Assembly: GCA_028135785.1 (NCBI GenBank)
Contig: JAOIHS010000003.1
Span: forward strand, 62,001-126,000
Source: SAR86 cluster bacterium
GTDB lineage: Bacteria > Pseudomonadota > Gammaproteobacteria > Magnimaribacterales > AG-339-G14
Length of the DNA stretch: 64,000 nt
Direction: 5' to 3'
Part shown: piece by piece, positions 35,082-45,366 of the stretch
How the letters are laid out: every line of letters begins with the position of its first letter
Numbering within the stretch: position 1 is the first letter of the stretch
Notes under the pieces: model-generated
Database searches by the model: none
The model's input: only the letters and a program-made list of their open reading frames with translations
Told to the model about the DNA's origin: nothing
Program-made: the position numbers and the translations under genes

Positions 35082-37865
35082 TTAATATAAATCTAAAGAT
35101 ATCTTAAGAAAAATAAACCTTCCTAGAGAATCATAAAAGGCAGGATATGTATTAGCATTTCCCGGCACATAACCAATATAACCATTTACTGGAGGATCTC
35201 TATCTAATAAGTTATTTATTCCAAAATAGACTTTCAGTTCATCTTTGATATTTACATTAAAATTTGCATCTAAATAGGTGAAACTACTGAACGGAATATT
35301 TAAAGAAGTTCCTAAGCTTTTTGCATCTTTAACATCGTCTATATATCTGACTGTCAAACCTGAAACAATAGGCTTATTTAGAATATTTGAACTCAAGCTT
35401 ATGTTTAAAATATTTTGTAATTTTGGTGAAGGTTGATAGCACAAACCTGATTCATCTCCATTTCTATAAAAGCCTCTACAATTTATTATTGCTTTTGATG
35501 CCTCTTCTTGAAAAGATTTTTTTGAAATAAAATTAGTTAAATTTGAAAGAGAAACTTCTCCTATCGAAGAGTTAAAGCTATATCCAAGAGTGAGATCAAA
35601 ACCCTTAGTTGAAAACTTAGAAAGATTATAGTTTGGTGTTGATACAAAGCTACCACTTGTAGACAAAGTCATATCTGAAGCTCGATTAATTAAAGAACAC
35701 CAATATCCAGTGCTATCGGCACTGGCAACACAATTATCTAAAACAGTTGCGATACTCAATGAAGATATTTGGTTATCCATATTTATTTCGAAAAAATCAA
35801 GTTTTGTTATTAATCCATTACCGAAGTCAGCCTCTAAGCTCAGGGTATTTGATATTGCTTCTTCTGGGTCTAAATTCAGATTTCCGGACCCTTGTGCATA
35901 TAGCTGAGCAGAAGTATCGTCTATTGATCCATATAAGCTAGTCACGCCTGTATAAGAACACTTGGTTGAATCTAATGACGGAGATGATCCAGCACATGGA
36001 TCAACCGCATATCTTAATTCTATCTCTTCTGGATCAAATAGTTCATGAAGATCAGCAACTCTAAGAGATTTCTGATGCGAAGCTTTTAAGGTTAAATAAT
36101 TATTTATTTGATAAATAAGACCATAGTCGTAAGTGAAAGCTTCTTTTCCAAGTGAATAATCAGAAAATCTAACACTCGCATTAATATCCAAGCCAGATTT
36201 AAAAGGTAAGTTGATTTGTGTAAAAATATCATTTACATCTTGAGAGCCAATCATCGTGTCATGAAAAATTTGTTGGCCTGCTCCGTCTTGATTTAAAAAG
36301 CTTTCATCAGGATTTTTATTCAATCGCTGATCTCTTCTTTCAATTCCATATAGCAAAGAGAATGATTCTAAGATGGGAGAATTCAATTCAAACTCTTTTG
36401 AAAACGATAAAAAATATTGTTTATCTGTCAATTCACCACGCATCTTCAGATTAAGATGAATGTAATCTAAGGCTGCTTGAGTTATTCCTTGTGATGCATT
36501 TGCAGAAACTGAATTAGAAGTTGTAAATAAATTTAAAGGAACACATCCAGAATCATTGCTTACACATGCTCCTGATGAACTAATATTTAAAGAATTTCTA
36601 ATTTTTGATAATGAAAGATCATTAAGATAGCTATAATCGATAGAAGTATGGGAGTTTTGAAAGGAAAAAGAATACTGCCAATTATTATTTAATTTTCCAT
36701 CTAATTTAATAACTCCTCGAGATGACGATGTCTTGAATAATTGCGCCCTATTTAAAGAGTTTTCGACGAAACGTTTACTAAGCGTTGAAGATATAATATC
36801 TGAATTTGAGGTACACCCAATACTTGAGTATTGCGAACTTGATAAATATGGATTGGAACAGGGAATAGGTACTATTTGTCTAAAGATTAATGGAGCGCCT
36901 ATTTGCGCTGTACTTTCGCTAGATGTATTAAAAAAATCAATAGAAAGTAAAGAATTTTTAGAAATCTTATTACTTAATAAAAAGCCAATACTTCTTTTTT
37001 TATCTGGTCGTTGTAAAAAATTTGCTGCTCCGAAATTAAAGCCATTGCTAGCTGAAGAAAAACCTGAATTTGAAACATATCCACCATTAGAGCCATTTTG
37101 AACTCTTGCCATGTACGTTGCTGAACTCAATCTACATGAAGCATTACCTCTAAAAGCACACACTCCTATATCTCTATCATCCCAACGAATTGAGTCGATA
37201 GATTTATAATCAATATAGCCCACAAAATGAGTGTTTTGAGCAACTTCATCACCTACCACTATAGAATAAGAAGAATTAAGGCCATCTAAAACTGATCCTT
37301 TTGCAGAGTCATTAATTGATCTTAAAGGCTTATTATTATTTTCGTGCTGATAAATTCCTTGGTGCATAGATATATTCGCTCCAGAAAAATTTCTATCTAA
37401 AATGAAATTAATAACTCCTCCAATTGCATCGGAGCCATACAGAGTGGATTTACCTCCAGTCAAGATTTCAACTCTTTTAATCAGACTATCTGGAATTTGA
37501 TTTAAATCTTGTTCTGCATGACCATCTAAAGGTGATCCTAATGGCAATCTTTTTCCATCAACCAATATAAGTGATCTATCTCCTCCTAAGCCCCTTATGC
37601 TGACCGATGCCGTTCCTGAAGCAAAGTTAGAATGAAGTGTAGAGTTTCCTGGATTAATTTGTGGCAAATGATTTAAGAAATCTTCAATTCGAAAAGATCC
37701 GCGTCTTTTTAATTCTTCATCCGACACTAGGTACACAGGACTAGCAATTCGAGTATTCTCTATAAGCGATCCGGTAATGATCAGCTCTTCCTGAATATTA
37801 GATTGAGCTATTAAGGTATTGAAAAAAAATATTAGTAAAAAGGAAAATATTCTTAGAATTATCAT
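35082..37865 (-). CDS. TonB-dependent receptor with Cys-paired loops
   Basis: 927 residues. Signal peptide 1-20, TonB box EELIITGSLI, plug domain with SIRGLGGDRSLILVDGKR and LTGGKSTLYGSDAIGG, barrel ending in the aromatic RFIFLKISLDLY. Twelve Cys occur as six close pairs (spacings of 6-14 residues), probably disulfide-stapled surface loops. Followed by glk after 12 bp, and divergent from fabI. Likely carbohydrate uptake; the ligand is inferred only from glk. Confidence 0.92.
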   Translation of the reverse strand: MIILRIFSFLLIFFFNTLIAQSNIQEELIITGSLIENTRIASPVYLVSDEELKRRGSFRIEDFLNHLPQINPGNSTLHSNFASGTASVSIRGLGGDRSLILVDGKRLPLGSPLDGHAEQDLNQIPDSLIKRVEILTGGKSTLYGSDAIGGVINFILDRNFSGANISMHQGIYQHENNNKPLRSINDSAKGSVLDGLNSSYSIVVGDEVAQNTHFVGYIDYKSIDSIRWDDRDIGVCAFRGNASCRLSSATYMARVQNGSNGGYVSNSGFSSASNGFNFGAANFLQRPDKKRSIGFLLSNKISKNSLLSIDFFNTSSESTAQIGAPLIFRQIVPIPCSNPYLSSSQYSSIGCTSNSDIISSTLSKRFVENSLNRAQLFKTSSSRGVIKLDGKLNNNWQYSFSFQNSHTSIDYSYLNDLSLSKIRNSLNISSSGACVSNDSGCVPLNLFTTSNSVSANASQGITQAALDYIHLNLKMRGELTDKQYFLSFSKEFELNSPILESFSLLYGIERRDQRLNKNPDESFLNQDGAGQQIFHDTMIGSQDVNDIFTQINLPFKSGLDINASVRFSDYSLGKEAFTYDYGLIYQINNYLTLKASHQKSLRVADLHELFDPEEIELRYAVDPCAGSSPSLDSTKCSYTGVTSLYGSIDDTSAQLYAQGSGNLNLDPEEAISNTLSLEADFGNGLITKLDFFEINMDNQISSLSIATVLDNCVASADSTGYWCSLINRASDMTLSTSGSFVSTPNYNLSKFSTKGFDLTLGYSFNSSIGEVSLSNLTNFISKKSFQEEASKAIINCRGFYRNGDESGLCYQPSPKLQNILNISLSSNILNKPIVSGLTVRYIDDVKDAKSLGTSLNIPFSSFTYLDANFNVNIKDELKVYFGINNLLDRDPPVNGYIGYVPGNANTYPAFYDSLGRFIFLKISLDLY

Positions 37866-37875
37866 TTATTATTTT

Positions 37876-37946
37876 ATTTGAGAGTTAGGTTGGTTATTAA
37901 ATTTTAACATAAGATTTTTTTATAAAATAATATTAGTCTCTCAAAT
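37876..37946. promoter_or_regulatory. 9-bp inverted repeat flanking the receptor/fabI promoters
   Basis: ATTTGAGAG at 37876-37884 and its exact complement CTCTCAAAT at 37938-37946, 53 bp apart (about five helical turns). The pair brackets AT-rich promoter sequence between the divergent genes and could allow looping by one regulator. Confidence 0.35.
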
Positions 37947-37961
37947 TAAAAAAATGATTTG

Positions 37962-37975
37962 AGGATTTAAATCCT
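37962..37975. promoter_or_regulatory. 14-bp perfect palindrome upstream of fabI
   Basis: AGGATTTAAATCCT, perfect over 14 bp, 38 bp before the preferred fabI start. Possible operator of a fatty-acid regulator; the regulator is not identified. Confidence 0.35.
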
Positions 37976-38013
37976 TAAGATGCTTAATGAATTTAAATGT
38001 TAGAATTATTTGT

Positions 38014-38808
38014 ATGGGTTTTTTAGATAATAAAAAAATATTAATTGTTGGGGTTGCAAATAAATTTTCAATTGCAGCTGGAATTGCCGAAGCAATGCAT
38101 AATCAAGGTGCGGAAATTATTCTTTCTTATCAATCAGAGAGATTAAGAAATAAAGTTGTTCAACTTGGTGAAACATGGAACTGTAAAACCTATATAGAGT
38201 GTGATGTTACAAGCGACGAATCGATCTCTTCGATGATGGATATAATTAAAAAAGAATGGGGCTGCCTTGATGGAATAATCCACGCTGTTGGATTTGCTCC
38301 TGCAAATGAATTAGATGGAAATTTTGTTGATGTTGCCACTAGAGAAGGTTTTTTGATAGCACATGATATAAGTGTTTACAGCTTCACTGCTTTAGCTAAA
38401 GCTGGAAAAAAATTGATGACGGGCAGAAATGCTTCAATGTTGACTCTTTCTTATTTAGGCGCTGAAAGAACTCTGCCTAACTATAATGTTATGGGTGTGG
38501 CTAAGGCTGCACTTGAATCAACAACTAGATATCTTGCTAATAGCATGGGTCAGGATAATATAAGGGTTAATGCAATTTCAGCTGGACCTGTGAAAACTCT
38601 AGCTGCGTCGGGTATAAAAAGTTTTAGAAAAATGCTCAGTTATAATGCAGATCGTTCACCCTTAAAAAGGAATATTACGTCAAAAGAAGTTGGAAATGCG
38701 GCAGCTTTTTTATGTTCTGATTTAGCTAGTGGAATCACCGGAGAAATTTTATACGTTGATGCTGGTTTTAATATCACAGCAATGGGTGATCTTTCTCAAA
38801 ACGATTAA
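38014..38808 (+). CDS. fabI: enoyl-ACP reductase (NADH)
   Basis: 264 residues from the second Met; a start at 37987 would add nine residues that do not fit the family N-terminus. Cofactor motif [15 protein letters not shown], catalytic Tyr147/Tyr157 and Lys164 with the FabI spacing Tyr-x6-Lys (NYNVMGVAK). Last step of each fatty-acid elongation cycle. It follows the gammaproteobacterial order lon-hupB-ppiD-fabI but is convergent with ppiD; the two stops share one TTAA. Confidence 0.93.
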   Translation: MGFLDNKKILIVGVANKFSIAAGIAEAMHNQGAEIILSYQSERLRNKVVQLGETWNCKTYIECDVTSDESISSMMDIIKKEWGCLDGIIHAVGFAPANELDGNFVDVATREGFLIAHDISVYSFTALAKAGKKLMTGRNASMLTLSYLGAERTLPNYNVMGVAKAALESTTRYLANSMGQDNIRVNAISAGPVKTLAASGIKSFRKMLSYNADRSPLKRNITSKEVGNAAAFLCSDLASGITGEILYVDAGFNITAMGDLSQND

Positions 38809-40604
38809 TTAATTTTTGCGCTAGCCTTTAGCATCTCATTAAAATTATCTGAGACTATACTCTTAAAAGTGCTATCCAAATAAATTTTTGAGTTTTCTAC
38901 TTCCTCGGAAGAAACAATATCATTAAATTTATTTATTTTATCGAGCTTGATAATGTAAATATCGCCATCTGAACTTTTTACTGAAACAGCTGAGTCACTC
39001 TGAAAAGTGAGTTTAAAAATTTTATCCGTAACATCATAAGGCAACAAACTATTTCCTCTTTGCAATTCAGCATAAGAAGTAAAGCTTTTTGGACTTGATA
39101 AGAGCTCTATTTTTTTAATATTTATAATCTCATCTAATTTATCTAGAAATTTATTTTTCTTGATCTCTTCGTTAACAAGGCCTTTAACCTCTGCCAGAGA
39201 AAGGAAAGATTCATCTTCAATATCAGTGAAATTAAAAAAATAAAAACTTTCTTCTATCTCGTAAGGACCGTATGTAAGTGTTAAATCAAGATTGTTAGAT
39301 TTTATATCTTCAAGAATCTCTAAACTTTCATATTTAAGTTCGAAATTAGCAATAGACTCGCTATTAATATTTGATTTATTTAAATTTAGATCTGATGAAA
39401 TTTTTTCTATATTTAAATTTTCTATACTAGACTCAACATCTGATAAAAAAAGATCTAATTTTTCATTGGACTTTACAAAATTTATTTTTTCTTTTATCTC
39501 TTCATCAGAAGAAGAATTTTTATTTCTTTTGGTTACTTTTAAAATATGAAAAGAGGAACCTAAATCTATTATTTTAGAAAACTCGCCAACAGCAAGAGAA
39601 GGTATTACATCCTCGAATTCATTTGGGAATAGCGTGCCATCTGTAAATCCTAAATCACCACCTATATTTTTTGATCCTATATCCGAAGAAAATTCTTTTG
39701 CTAAATCAGAAAACCTATCAGGAGATTCATTGATTAATTTCATTATGTCTTCTAGTTGGGATAAAGATGACTGTCGATTTCCACTAGAATAAGATATTTC
39801 TATGTGACTAATTCTAGTTTGAATCTTATTCGCCTGGTTTAAAGCTTCTTTTTCTAAAAGAATTTCTTCGTCTGTAATATCCTCAGTTCCAAATGAATCA
39901 GAATTTACCTTAAGAAATGAATACGAAACTTTTTTAGGATCCAAATATAGATATTTATTATCTTTATAAAAACTCTCAATTTCTAGGTTAGAGACATTTT
40001 CTTTTTTTGCCTCTGCTTCAGGTGATAATTTTATAAAAGTAATATCTCTTGATTGTTTGCTTGCCCTAATAAAATCTCTTGAATACTTGTTTGTCAAAAA
40101 AGAGGTTTCTTCTAAGAAGTTAGATAATTCAATAGCCATAGATCTAGATTTAATTAACTCTCTAAAATCTGCTGGAGTCATACCTAATCTGCTCAAAAAT
40201 CCTCTAAATAAGCCAGTATCAAATTTTCCATCTATAAAGAAAGTCTGATCACTTTTGATAATTTTATTTATTCGATCATCATCAAAGTTGAGCCCAGCAT
40301 TTATCGAAGATTGATAACTTAATTCTTTGAGTGAAATAGATTCTTTGGTAATTTGATCCACTAGATTAGGGTCGATAGAATCTTGCTGATCAGCAATGAT
40401 TTTATCAATTCTATTAAACTCTAAAGAATATTCGCCTTGTGATATTGATTTTCCATTTACGGAGAAAACATCATTTCCAATTAATGATCCACTAGATCCT
40501 ACGAATCCGCCGAAAGTAGCTACCAATCCAAAAATCAAGATGCCTACAATTATTGAGGATCCAGATGAGTTTAAACCGTTACGAATATTAGATAATGCTG
40601 ACAT
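38805..40604 (-). CDS. ppiD: periplasmic folding chaperone / prolyl isomerase PpiD
   Basis: 599 residues. One N-terminal membrane helix (about 16-36) with a cytoplasmic [15 protein letters not shown] start, a SurA-like chaperone region, a parvulin domain near 260-365 ([37 protein letters not shown]), then a second half of SurA-like helices. Assists outer-membrane protein folding. Transcribed just after the hupB terminator; the ribosome-binding site is weak. Confidence 0.92.
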   Translation of the reverse strand: MSALSNIRNGLNSSGSSIIVGILIFGLVATFGGFVGSSGSLIGNDVFSVNGKSISQGEYSLEFNRIDKIIADQQDSIDPNLVDQITKESISLKELSYQSSINAGLNFDDDRINKIIKSDQTFFIDGKFDTGLFRGFLSRLGMTPADFRELIKSRSMAIELSNFLEETSFLTNKYSRDFIRASKQSRDITFIKLSPEAEAKKENVSNLEIESFYKDNKYLYLDPKKVSYSFLKVNSDSFGTEDITDEEILLEKEALNQANKIQTRISHIEISYSSGNRQSSLSQLEDIMKLINESPDRFSDLAKEFSSDIGSKNIGGDLGFTDGTLFPNEFEDVIPSLAVGEFSKIIDLGSSFHILKVTKRNKNSSSDEEIKEKINFVKSNEKLDLFLSDVESSIENLNIEKISSDLNLNKSNINSESIANFELKYESLEILEDIKSNNLDLTLTYGPYEIEESFYFFNFTDIEDESFLSLAEVKGLVNEEIKKNKFLDKLDEIINIKKIELLSSPKSFTSYAELQRGNSLLPYDVTDKIFKLTFQSDSAVSVKSSDGDIYIIKLDKINKFNDIVSSEEVENSKIYLDSTFKSIVSDNFNEMLKASAKIN

Positions 40605-40612
40605 ATTTTTCT

Positions 40613-40646
40613 AAAAAAAACGCGCCTATTAAAGACGCGTTTTTTA
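40613..40646 (-). terminator. intrinsic terminator of hupB
   Basis: Stem of A6CGCG against CGCGT6 (40615-40624 with 40636-40645), 11-nt loop, and T-runs on both strands. On the minus strand it follows the hupB stop by 12 bp. It ends only about 8 bp before the ppiD start codon. Confidence 0.85.
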
Positions 40647-40657
40647 TGTAGATAAGT

Positions 40658-40927
40658 TTATAAGCTTTCTTTTAGAGCTTTACCTGGTTTAAAACCAACT
40701 CCTTTAGATGCTGCTATTTGTATAGCTGCTCCTGTTTGAGGATTTCTTCCCATTCTTGCTGCTCTTTCACGAACTAAGAAAGTTCCGAAACCAACAAGGG
40801 CTACTTGGTCACCGCCGCTTAGGGCACCGGCAATTCCATCTAACACTGCATCTAATGCTCTTCCTGCTTCTGCTTTAGACATATCTGTTGATGTTGCTAC
40901 TGATTCTATAAGATCTGCTTTATTCAC
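40658..40927 (-). CDS. hupB: HU-family DNA-binding protein
   Basis: 89-residue HU/IHF protein. The dimerising helices are followed by [25 protein letters not shown], the DNA-bending arm, then FKPGKALKE. Position directly after lon matches hupB of gammaproteobacteria. Nucleoid structuring. Confidence 0.95.
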   Translation of the reverse strand: MNKADLIESVATSTDMSKAEAGRALDAVLDGIAGALSGGDQVALVGFGTFLVRERAARMGRNPQTGAAIQIAASKGVGFKPGKALKESL

Positions 40928-41048
40928 TATCTCTCTCCCGATAATTAATTTAAATGATAATTACATTTTTAAATGTAATAAATACTATTACTTTATATCC
41001 TAAGTTTTTAGGAAATCAAAGCTATTTTTTTTTCTAAATTCAGGCTTA

Positions 41049-43433
41049 TTAGTGCGTTTCAAGCTTATTTTTAATATTCTTCTTCTTTTTACTTACTTTG
41101 TTTTGCTTACTTTTATCTTCGTTCCATGGTTTTGGTACTTCTGAAAGGACAATTTTGAAAACATCATCAATCCATCTAACAGGTTTGATTTGAAGATTTT
41201 TTGTTATATTTTCAGGAATTTCTTTTAGATCTCCTAAATTATCTTCTGGAATTAAAACGGTTTTTATTCCTCCTCTTCTTGCGGCAAGCAACTTTTCTTT
41301 TAAGCCACCGATCTTAAGAACCTCTCCTCTAAGAGTTATCTCACCAGTCATGGCGACATCCGCCCTCACAGGAATATTTGATAAAATAGATGCAACTGCT
41401 GTTGCCATTGCTGCTCCAGCACTTGGGCCATCTTTCGGAGTAGCTCCTTCTGGCACGTGAATATGAATATCGGTAATATCAGCAAAATCTGGATTTATTC
41501 CCAATGATTCTGATCTTGTTCTTATTACAGATATTGCTGCTTGAATTGATTCTTGCATTACTTCGCCAAGGCGGCCGGTTTTGATGATTTTTCCTTTTCC
41601 CTTAAAAGAAGCTGCTTCTATTGTCAGAAGTTCACCTCCTACTTGAGTCCAGGCCAAACCTGTAACTTGACCAATTTTATCCTTCTCTTTTGCCTCACCA
41701 AAGTCAAACTTCTTGACGCCAAGATAATCTTCAATATTTTTTGAGTTTATTATTTGAATTGTTTTTTTCTTTAAATCAGCAATTTTTTTAATAGTTTTTC
41801 TACAGATTTTTGCTATCTCTCTTTCTAAAGATCTAACACCAGCTTCTCTTGTAAAATATCTAATCGCATCTAAGAGACCTGAATCTTGAAAATCAATTTC
41901 TTCGATTTTGAGACCATTATTTTTTAGCTGCTTTGGAACCAAATAGTTTTTAGCAATACTTAGTTTTTCATCTTCCGTATAACCAGGAAGCCTTATAATT
42001 TCCATTCTGTCTAAAAGTGGACCAGGAATATCTAATGAGTTTGCTGTGCATACAAACATAACATCTGATAAATCGTAATCAACTTCCAGAAAATGATCAT
42101 TAAAAGTATGATTTTGCTCTGGATCTAAAACTTCTAATAATGCTGAAGAAGGATCACCCCTGTAATCTGCACCCATCTTATCTATCTCATCTAAAAGGAA
42201 AAGAGGATTCTTAACACCTACTTTTGACATTTTTTGAAGAATTTTACCAGGCATCGAACCAATATATGTTCTTCTGTGCCCTCTTATTTCTGCCTCGTCT
42301 CTTACTCCACCTAAGGAAACTCTTGTAAACTCCCTGCCAGTAGCTTTTGCAATAGATTCACCTAATGATGTTTTTCCTACTCCTGGAGGTCCAACTAAAC
42401 AAAGCACTGGTCCTTTTATCTTGGTAACTCTTTTTTGGACAGCTAAGTACTCTAAAATTCTTTCTTTCACTTCTTCTAAACCGTGATGATCCTTATCCAA
42501 AGTTTGACTAGCTTTTTCAATATTTTTTTGAACTTTAGATTTTTTCTTCCATGGAATTTTAACCATCCAATCTACATAACCTCTAACCACTGATGCTTCA
42601 GCTGACATTGGAGGCATCATCTTAAATTTATTTAATTCAGCATTAACTTTTTCTTCTGCTTCCTCTGACATTCCAGATTCGGCAATCTTTTTTTCTAAGA
42701 CTTCTATTTCATCATCAGATTCGTCACCTTCACCCATTTCTTTTTTAAGAGCTTTCATTTGCTCACTCAGGTAATACTCCTTCTGACTTTTTTCCATTTG
42801 TTTTTTAACTCTATCTCTAATGGTTTTTTCCATTTGAGTAAGATCTAATTGATTCTCTAACAAACTAACTAAGTTCTTAGCTCTTTCTTCTAAAACATCT
42901 TGCTCTAAAAGTTTTTGTCTATCCTCTATAGAAAGTGATAGGTGCCCTACCAATGTATCAATCAACTTTTCTAGTTTTTCTATGGCTCTAACCTGACTAA
43001 TTATTTCTGGTCGTATTTTTGAAGAGCTTTTGGATAAATCTTTAAATTGCGCTTGAAGAGTATTTAGATAGCTTCTCTGTAAATCATCATCCATTTCAGT
43101 GCTTTCTATGACGTCAACCTCAGCTTCTAGGAATTCTTTTTTATTTTTGCAGCTAACTATGGATGCTCTTTTGATGCCTTCTACTAAAACTTTGAAGGTT
43201 CCATCAGGAAGCTTTATCAGTTGCAATATAGTTGAAACAGTTCCAATTGAATAAATATCCGATATGGAGGGATTTTCTTCATTTGGATTTTTTTGAGCAA
43301 CCAGCATGACTGATTTATCTTCAGACATGGCTTTTTGCAAAGCGCTTATCGATTTTTCTCTGCCTACAAACAATGGAGTAACAACTCCTGGAAAAATAAC
43401 AACATCTCTAAGGGGGACTAATGGTAACAACAT
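41049..43433 (-). CDS. lon: ATP-dependent protease La
   Basis: 794 residues. N-terminal substrate domain (LPLVPLRDVVIFPGVVTPL), coiled coil, AAA+ module with Walker A GPPGVGKTS and Walker B FLLDEIDKM, and a C-terminal Ser-Lys protease domain with DGPSAGAAMATA. Basic Lys-rich tail. Degrades misfolded and regulatory proteins. 50 bp after clpX. Confidence 0.97.
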   Translation of the reverse strand: MLLPLVPLRDVVIFPGVVTPLFVGREKSISALQKAMSEDKSVMLVAQKNPNEENPSISDIYSIGTVSTILQLIKLPDGTFKVLVEGIKRASIVSCKNKKEFLEAEVDVIESTEMDDDLQRSYLNTLQAQFKDLSKSSSKIRPEIISQVRAIEKLEKLIDTLVGHLSLSIEDRQKLLEQDVLEERAKNLVSLLENQLDLTQMEKTIRDRVKKQMEKSQKEYYLSEQMKALKKEMGEGDESDDEIEVLEKKIAESGMSEEAEEKVNAELNKFKMMPPMSAEASVVRGYVDWMVKIPWKKKSKVQKNIEKASQTLDKDHHGLEEVKERILEYLAVQKRVTKIKGPVLCLVGPPGVGKTSLGESIAKATGREFTRVSLGGVRDEAEIRGHRRTYIGSMPGKILQKMSKVGVKNPLFLLDEIDKMGADYRGDPSSALLEVLDPEQNHTFNDHFLEVDYDLSDVMFVCTANSLDIPGPLLDRMEIIRLPGYTEDEKLSIAKNYLVPKQLKNNGLKIEEIDFQDSGLLDAIRYFTREAGVRSLEREIAKICRKTIKKIADLKKKTIQIINSKNIEDYLGVKKFDFGEAKEKDKIGQVTGLAWTQVGGELLTIEAASFKGKGKIIKTGRLGEVMQESIQAAISVIRTRSESLGINPDFADITDIHIHVPEGATPKDGPSAGAAMATAVASILSNIPVRADVAMTGEITLRGEVLKIGGLKEKLLAARRGGIKTVLIPEDNLGDLKEIPENITKNLQIKPVRWIDDVFKIVLSEVPKPWNEDKSKQNKVSKKKKNIKNKLETH

Positions 43434-43483
43434 AATTTAACCTCTTGTTTAGTAGATTGGGATTAAAAAATAAATTACAAGAC

Positions 43484-44752
43484 TTAACTAGATTTGTTCT
43501 GAGATTTATTTCCTGTTCTGTAAACCATGAGAGGTTTAGACTCTCCTCTAATAGAAGATGCTTCAACCACTACTTTTTCTAACTCAGGTTCAGAAGGAAC
43601 TTCATACATACTATCCAGAAGAGTATTCTCTATAATGGATCTTAAACCTCTAGCACCAGTTTTCATCTCAATTGCTTTCTTTGCAATTTCTTTTAAAGCA
43701 TCTTCTCTGATATCAAGCTCAACAGATTCCATTTCAAATAATTTATTGAATTGTTTAATTAGAGAGTTTTTTGGAGCAGTCAAGATGGTCACTAATGCCT
43801 CTTCATCTAGTTCCTCTAGAGATGCGGTTACAGGTAGACGTCCAATGAATTCTGGAATCAATCCATACTTTATTAAATCCTCTGGTTTAACTTTTTTCAT
43901 TGTTTCGGCAATACTTTTGGATTCTAATTTCTTCACCACAGATGCTTCGAAACCCATTCCTTTTTCTTCTGAACGATTTCTAATAATTTCATCTAAACCA
44001 GAGAATGCACCGCCGCAAATAAATAAAATGTTTGAGGTATCTACCTGAAGAAATTCTTGTTGGGGATGTTTTCTTCCACCTTGAGGAGGGACAGACGCCG
44101 TCGTTCCTTCTATCAATTTTAATAACGCTTGCTGAACCCCTTCACCAGAAACGTCTCGTGTAATGGATGGGTTATCTGATTTTCTGGCAATTTTATCAAT
44201 CTCGTCAATATAAACAATTCCTAGTTGAGCTTTTTCAACATCATAATCACATTTTTGTAAAAGTTTTTGAATAATATTTTCAACGTCTTCACCAACATAA
44301 CCTGCTTCTGTCAAAGTTGTTGCATCAGCAATAGTGAATGGAACATCTAGCAATCTAGCTAAGGTTTGTGCCAACAAAGTCTTACCGCTTCCAGTAGGCC
44401 CTAATAAAAGAATATTACTTTTACCTAATTCGACATCATCATTATCACTGGCGTTTCTTAATCTTTTATAGTGGTTATAAACCGCGACAGCTAATATTTT
44501 TTTTGCTTGATTTTGACCAATCACATACTCATCTAATATTTCCTTTATTTCTGCAGGAATCGGTAGATCTTGTTCTTCAGAGTCATTTTTATCCTCTGAT
44601 AAATCTTCCTTAATAATATCATTGCAAAGTGAGACACACTCATCACATATATATACAGAAGGTCCAGCTATTAATTTCTTAACTTCGGCTTGATTTTTTC
44701 CACAAAAGGAACAAAACAATTGTTTATCTTTACTATCAACTTCTTCAGTCAT
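43484..44752 (-). CDS. clpX: ClpXP unfoldase ClpX
   Basis: 422 residues. Zinc finger with two CxxC pairs (FCSFCGKN and [10 protein letters not shown]), AAA+ domain with Walker A GPTGSGKT and Walker B VYIDEIDK, and sensor 2 GARGLR. Feeds substrates to ClpP. Starts 2 bp after clpP. Confidence 0.97.
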   Translation of the reverse strand: MTEEVDSKDKQLFCSFCGKNQAEVKKLIAGPSVYICDECVSLCNDIIKEDLSEDKNDSEEQDLPIPAEIKEILDEYVIGQNQAKKILAVAVYNHYKRLRNASDNDDVELGKSNILLLGPTGSGKTLLAQTLARLLDVPFTIADATTLTEAGYVGEDVENIIQKLLQKCDYDVEKAQLGIVYIDEIDKIARKSDNPSITRDVSGEGVQQALLKLIEGTTASVPPQGGRKHPQQEFLQVDTSNILFICGGAFSGLDEIIRNRSEEKGMGFEASVVKKLESKSIAETMKKVKPEDLIKYGLIPEFIGRLPVTASLEELDEEALVTILTAPKNSLIKQFNKLFEMESVELDIREDALKEIAKKAIEMKTGARGLRSIIENTLLDSMYEVPSEPELEKVVVEASSIRGESKPLMVYRTGNKSQNKSS

Positions 44753-44754
44753 TT

Positions 44755-45357
44755 TTATTTACTTCTTTTTGAAATTACCTTGTCAATTAATCCATATTTG
44801 CAAGCTTCTTCGCCAGACATAAAATTATCTCTTTCTGTATCTTCTTCAATTTTTTCAATTTTTTGACCTGTATGATTTGACAAAATTTCATTCAATTTAG
44901 TTCGAATTTTTAACATCTCTTTGGCATGAATTTCTATATCTGATGCTTGTCCTTGAAAACCACCTAACGGCTGATGAATCATTATTCTTGAATTCGGCAA
45001 TGCAAATCTTTTCCCTTTTGTTCCGCCCGTTAATAAAAGAGCACCCATACTTGAAGCTTGCCCAATACAAAGAGTGCTGATATCAGGTTTGATATAAGAC
45101 ATGGTATCGTAAATAGACATTCCAGCAGTTACCGATCCACCTGGCGAATTAATATATAAATTAATATCCTTATCTGGATTATCTGCCTCTAAAAAGAGAA
45201 GCTGAGCAACTATTAAATTAGCCATATAATCTTCTACCTGGCCGGTAATAAAAATTACTCTTTCTTTAAGCAACCTTGAATATATGTCATAAGATCTTTC
45301 TCCACGAGGAGTTTGCTCAACAACCATTGGAACTAATTGATTTGAAATTTTATTCAT
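44755..45357 (-). CDS. clpP: ClpP protease subunit
   Basis: 200 residues. Catalytic Ser103 (GQASSMGA), His128 (MIHQPLGG) and Asp177, with the N-terminal [20 protein letters not shown]. Forms the tetradecameric chamber used by ClpX. Starts 9 bp after tig. Confidence 0.97.
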   Translation of the reverse strand: MNKISNQLVPMVVEQTPRGERSYDIYSRLLKERVIFITGQVEDYMANLIVAQLLFLEADNPDKDINLYINSPGGSVTAGMSIYDTMSYIKPDISTLCIGQASSMGALLLTGGTKGKRFALPNSRIMIHQPLGGFQGQASDIEIHAKEMLKIRTKLNEILSNHTGQKIEKIEEDTERDNFMSGEEACKYGLIDKVISKRSK

Positions 45358-45366
45358 AGTATTAAT

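Noticed and set aside
37987-38013. Upstream ATG for fabI.
   Set aside because: The extra residues do not match FabI N-termini; MGFLDNKK at 38014 does.
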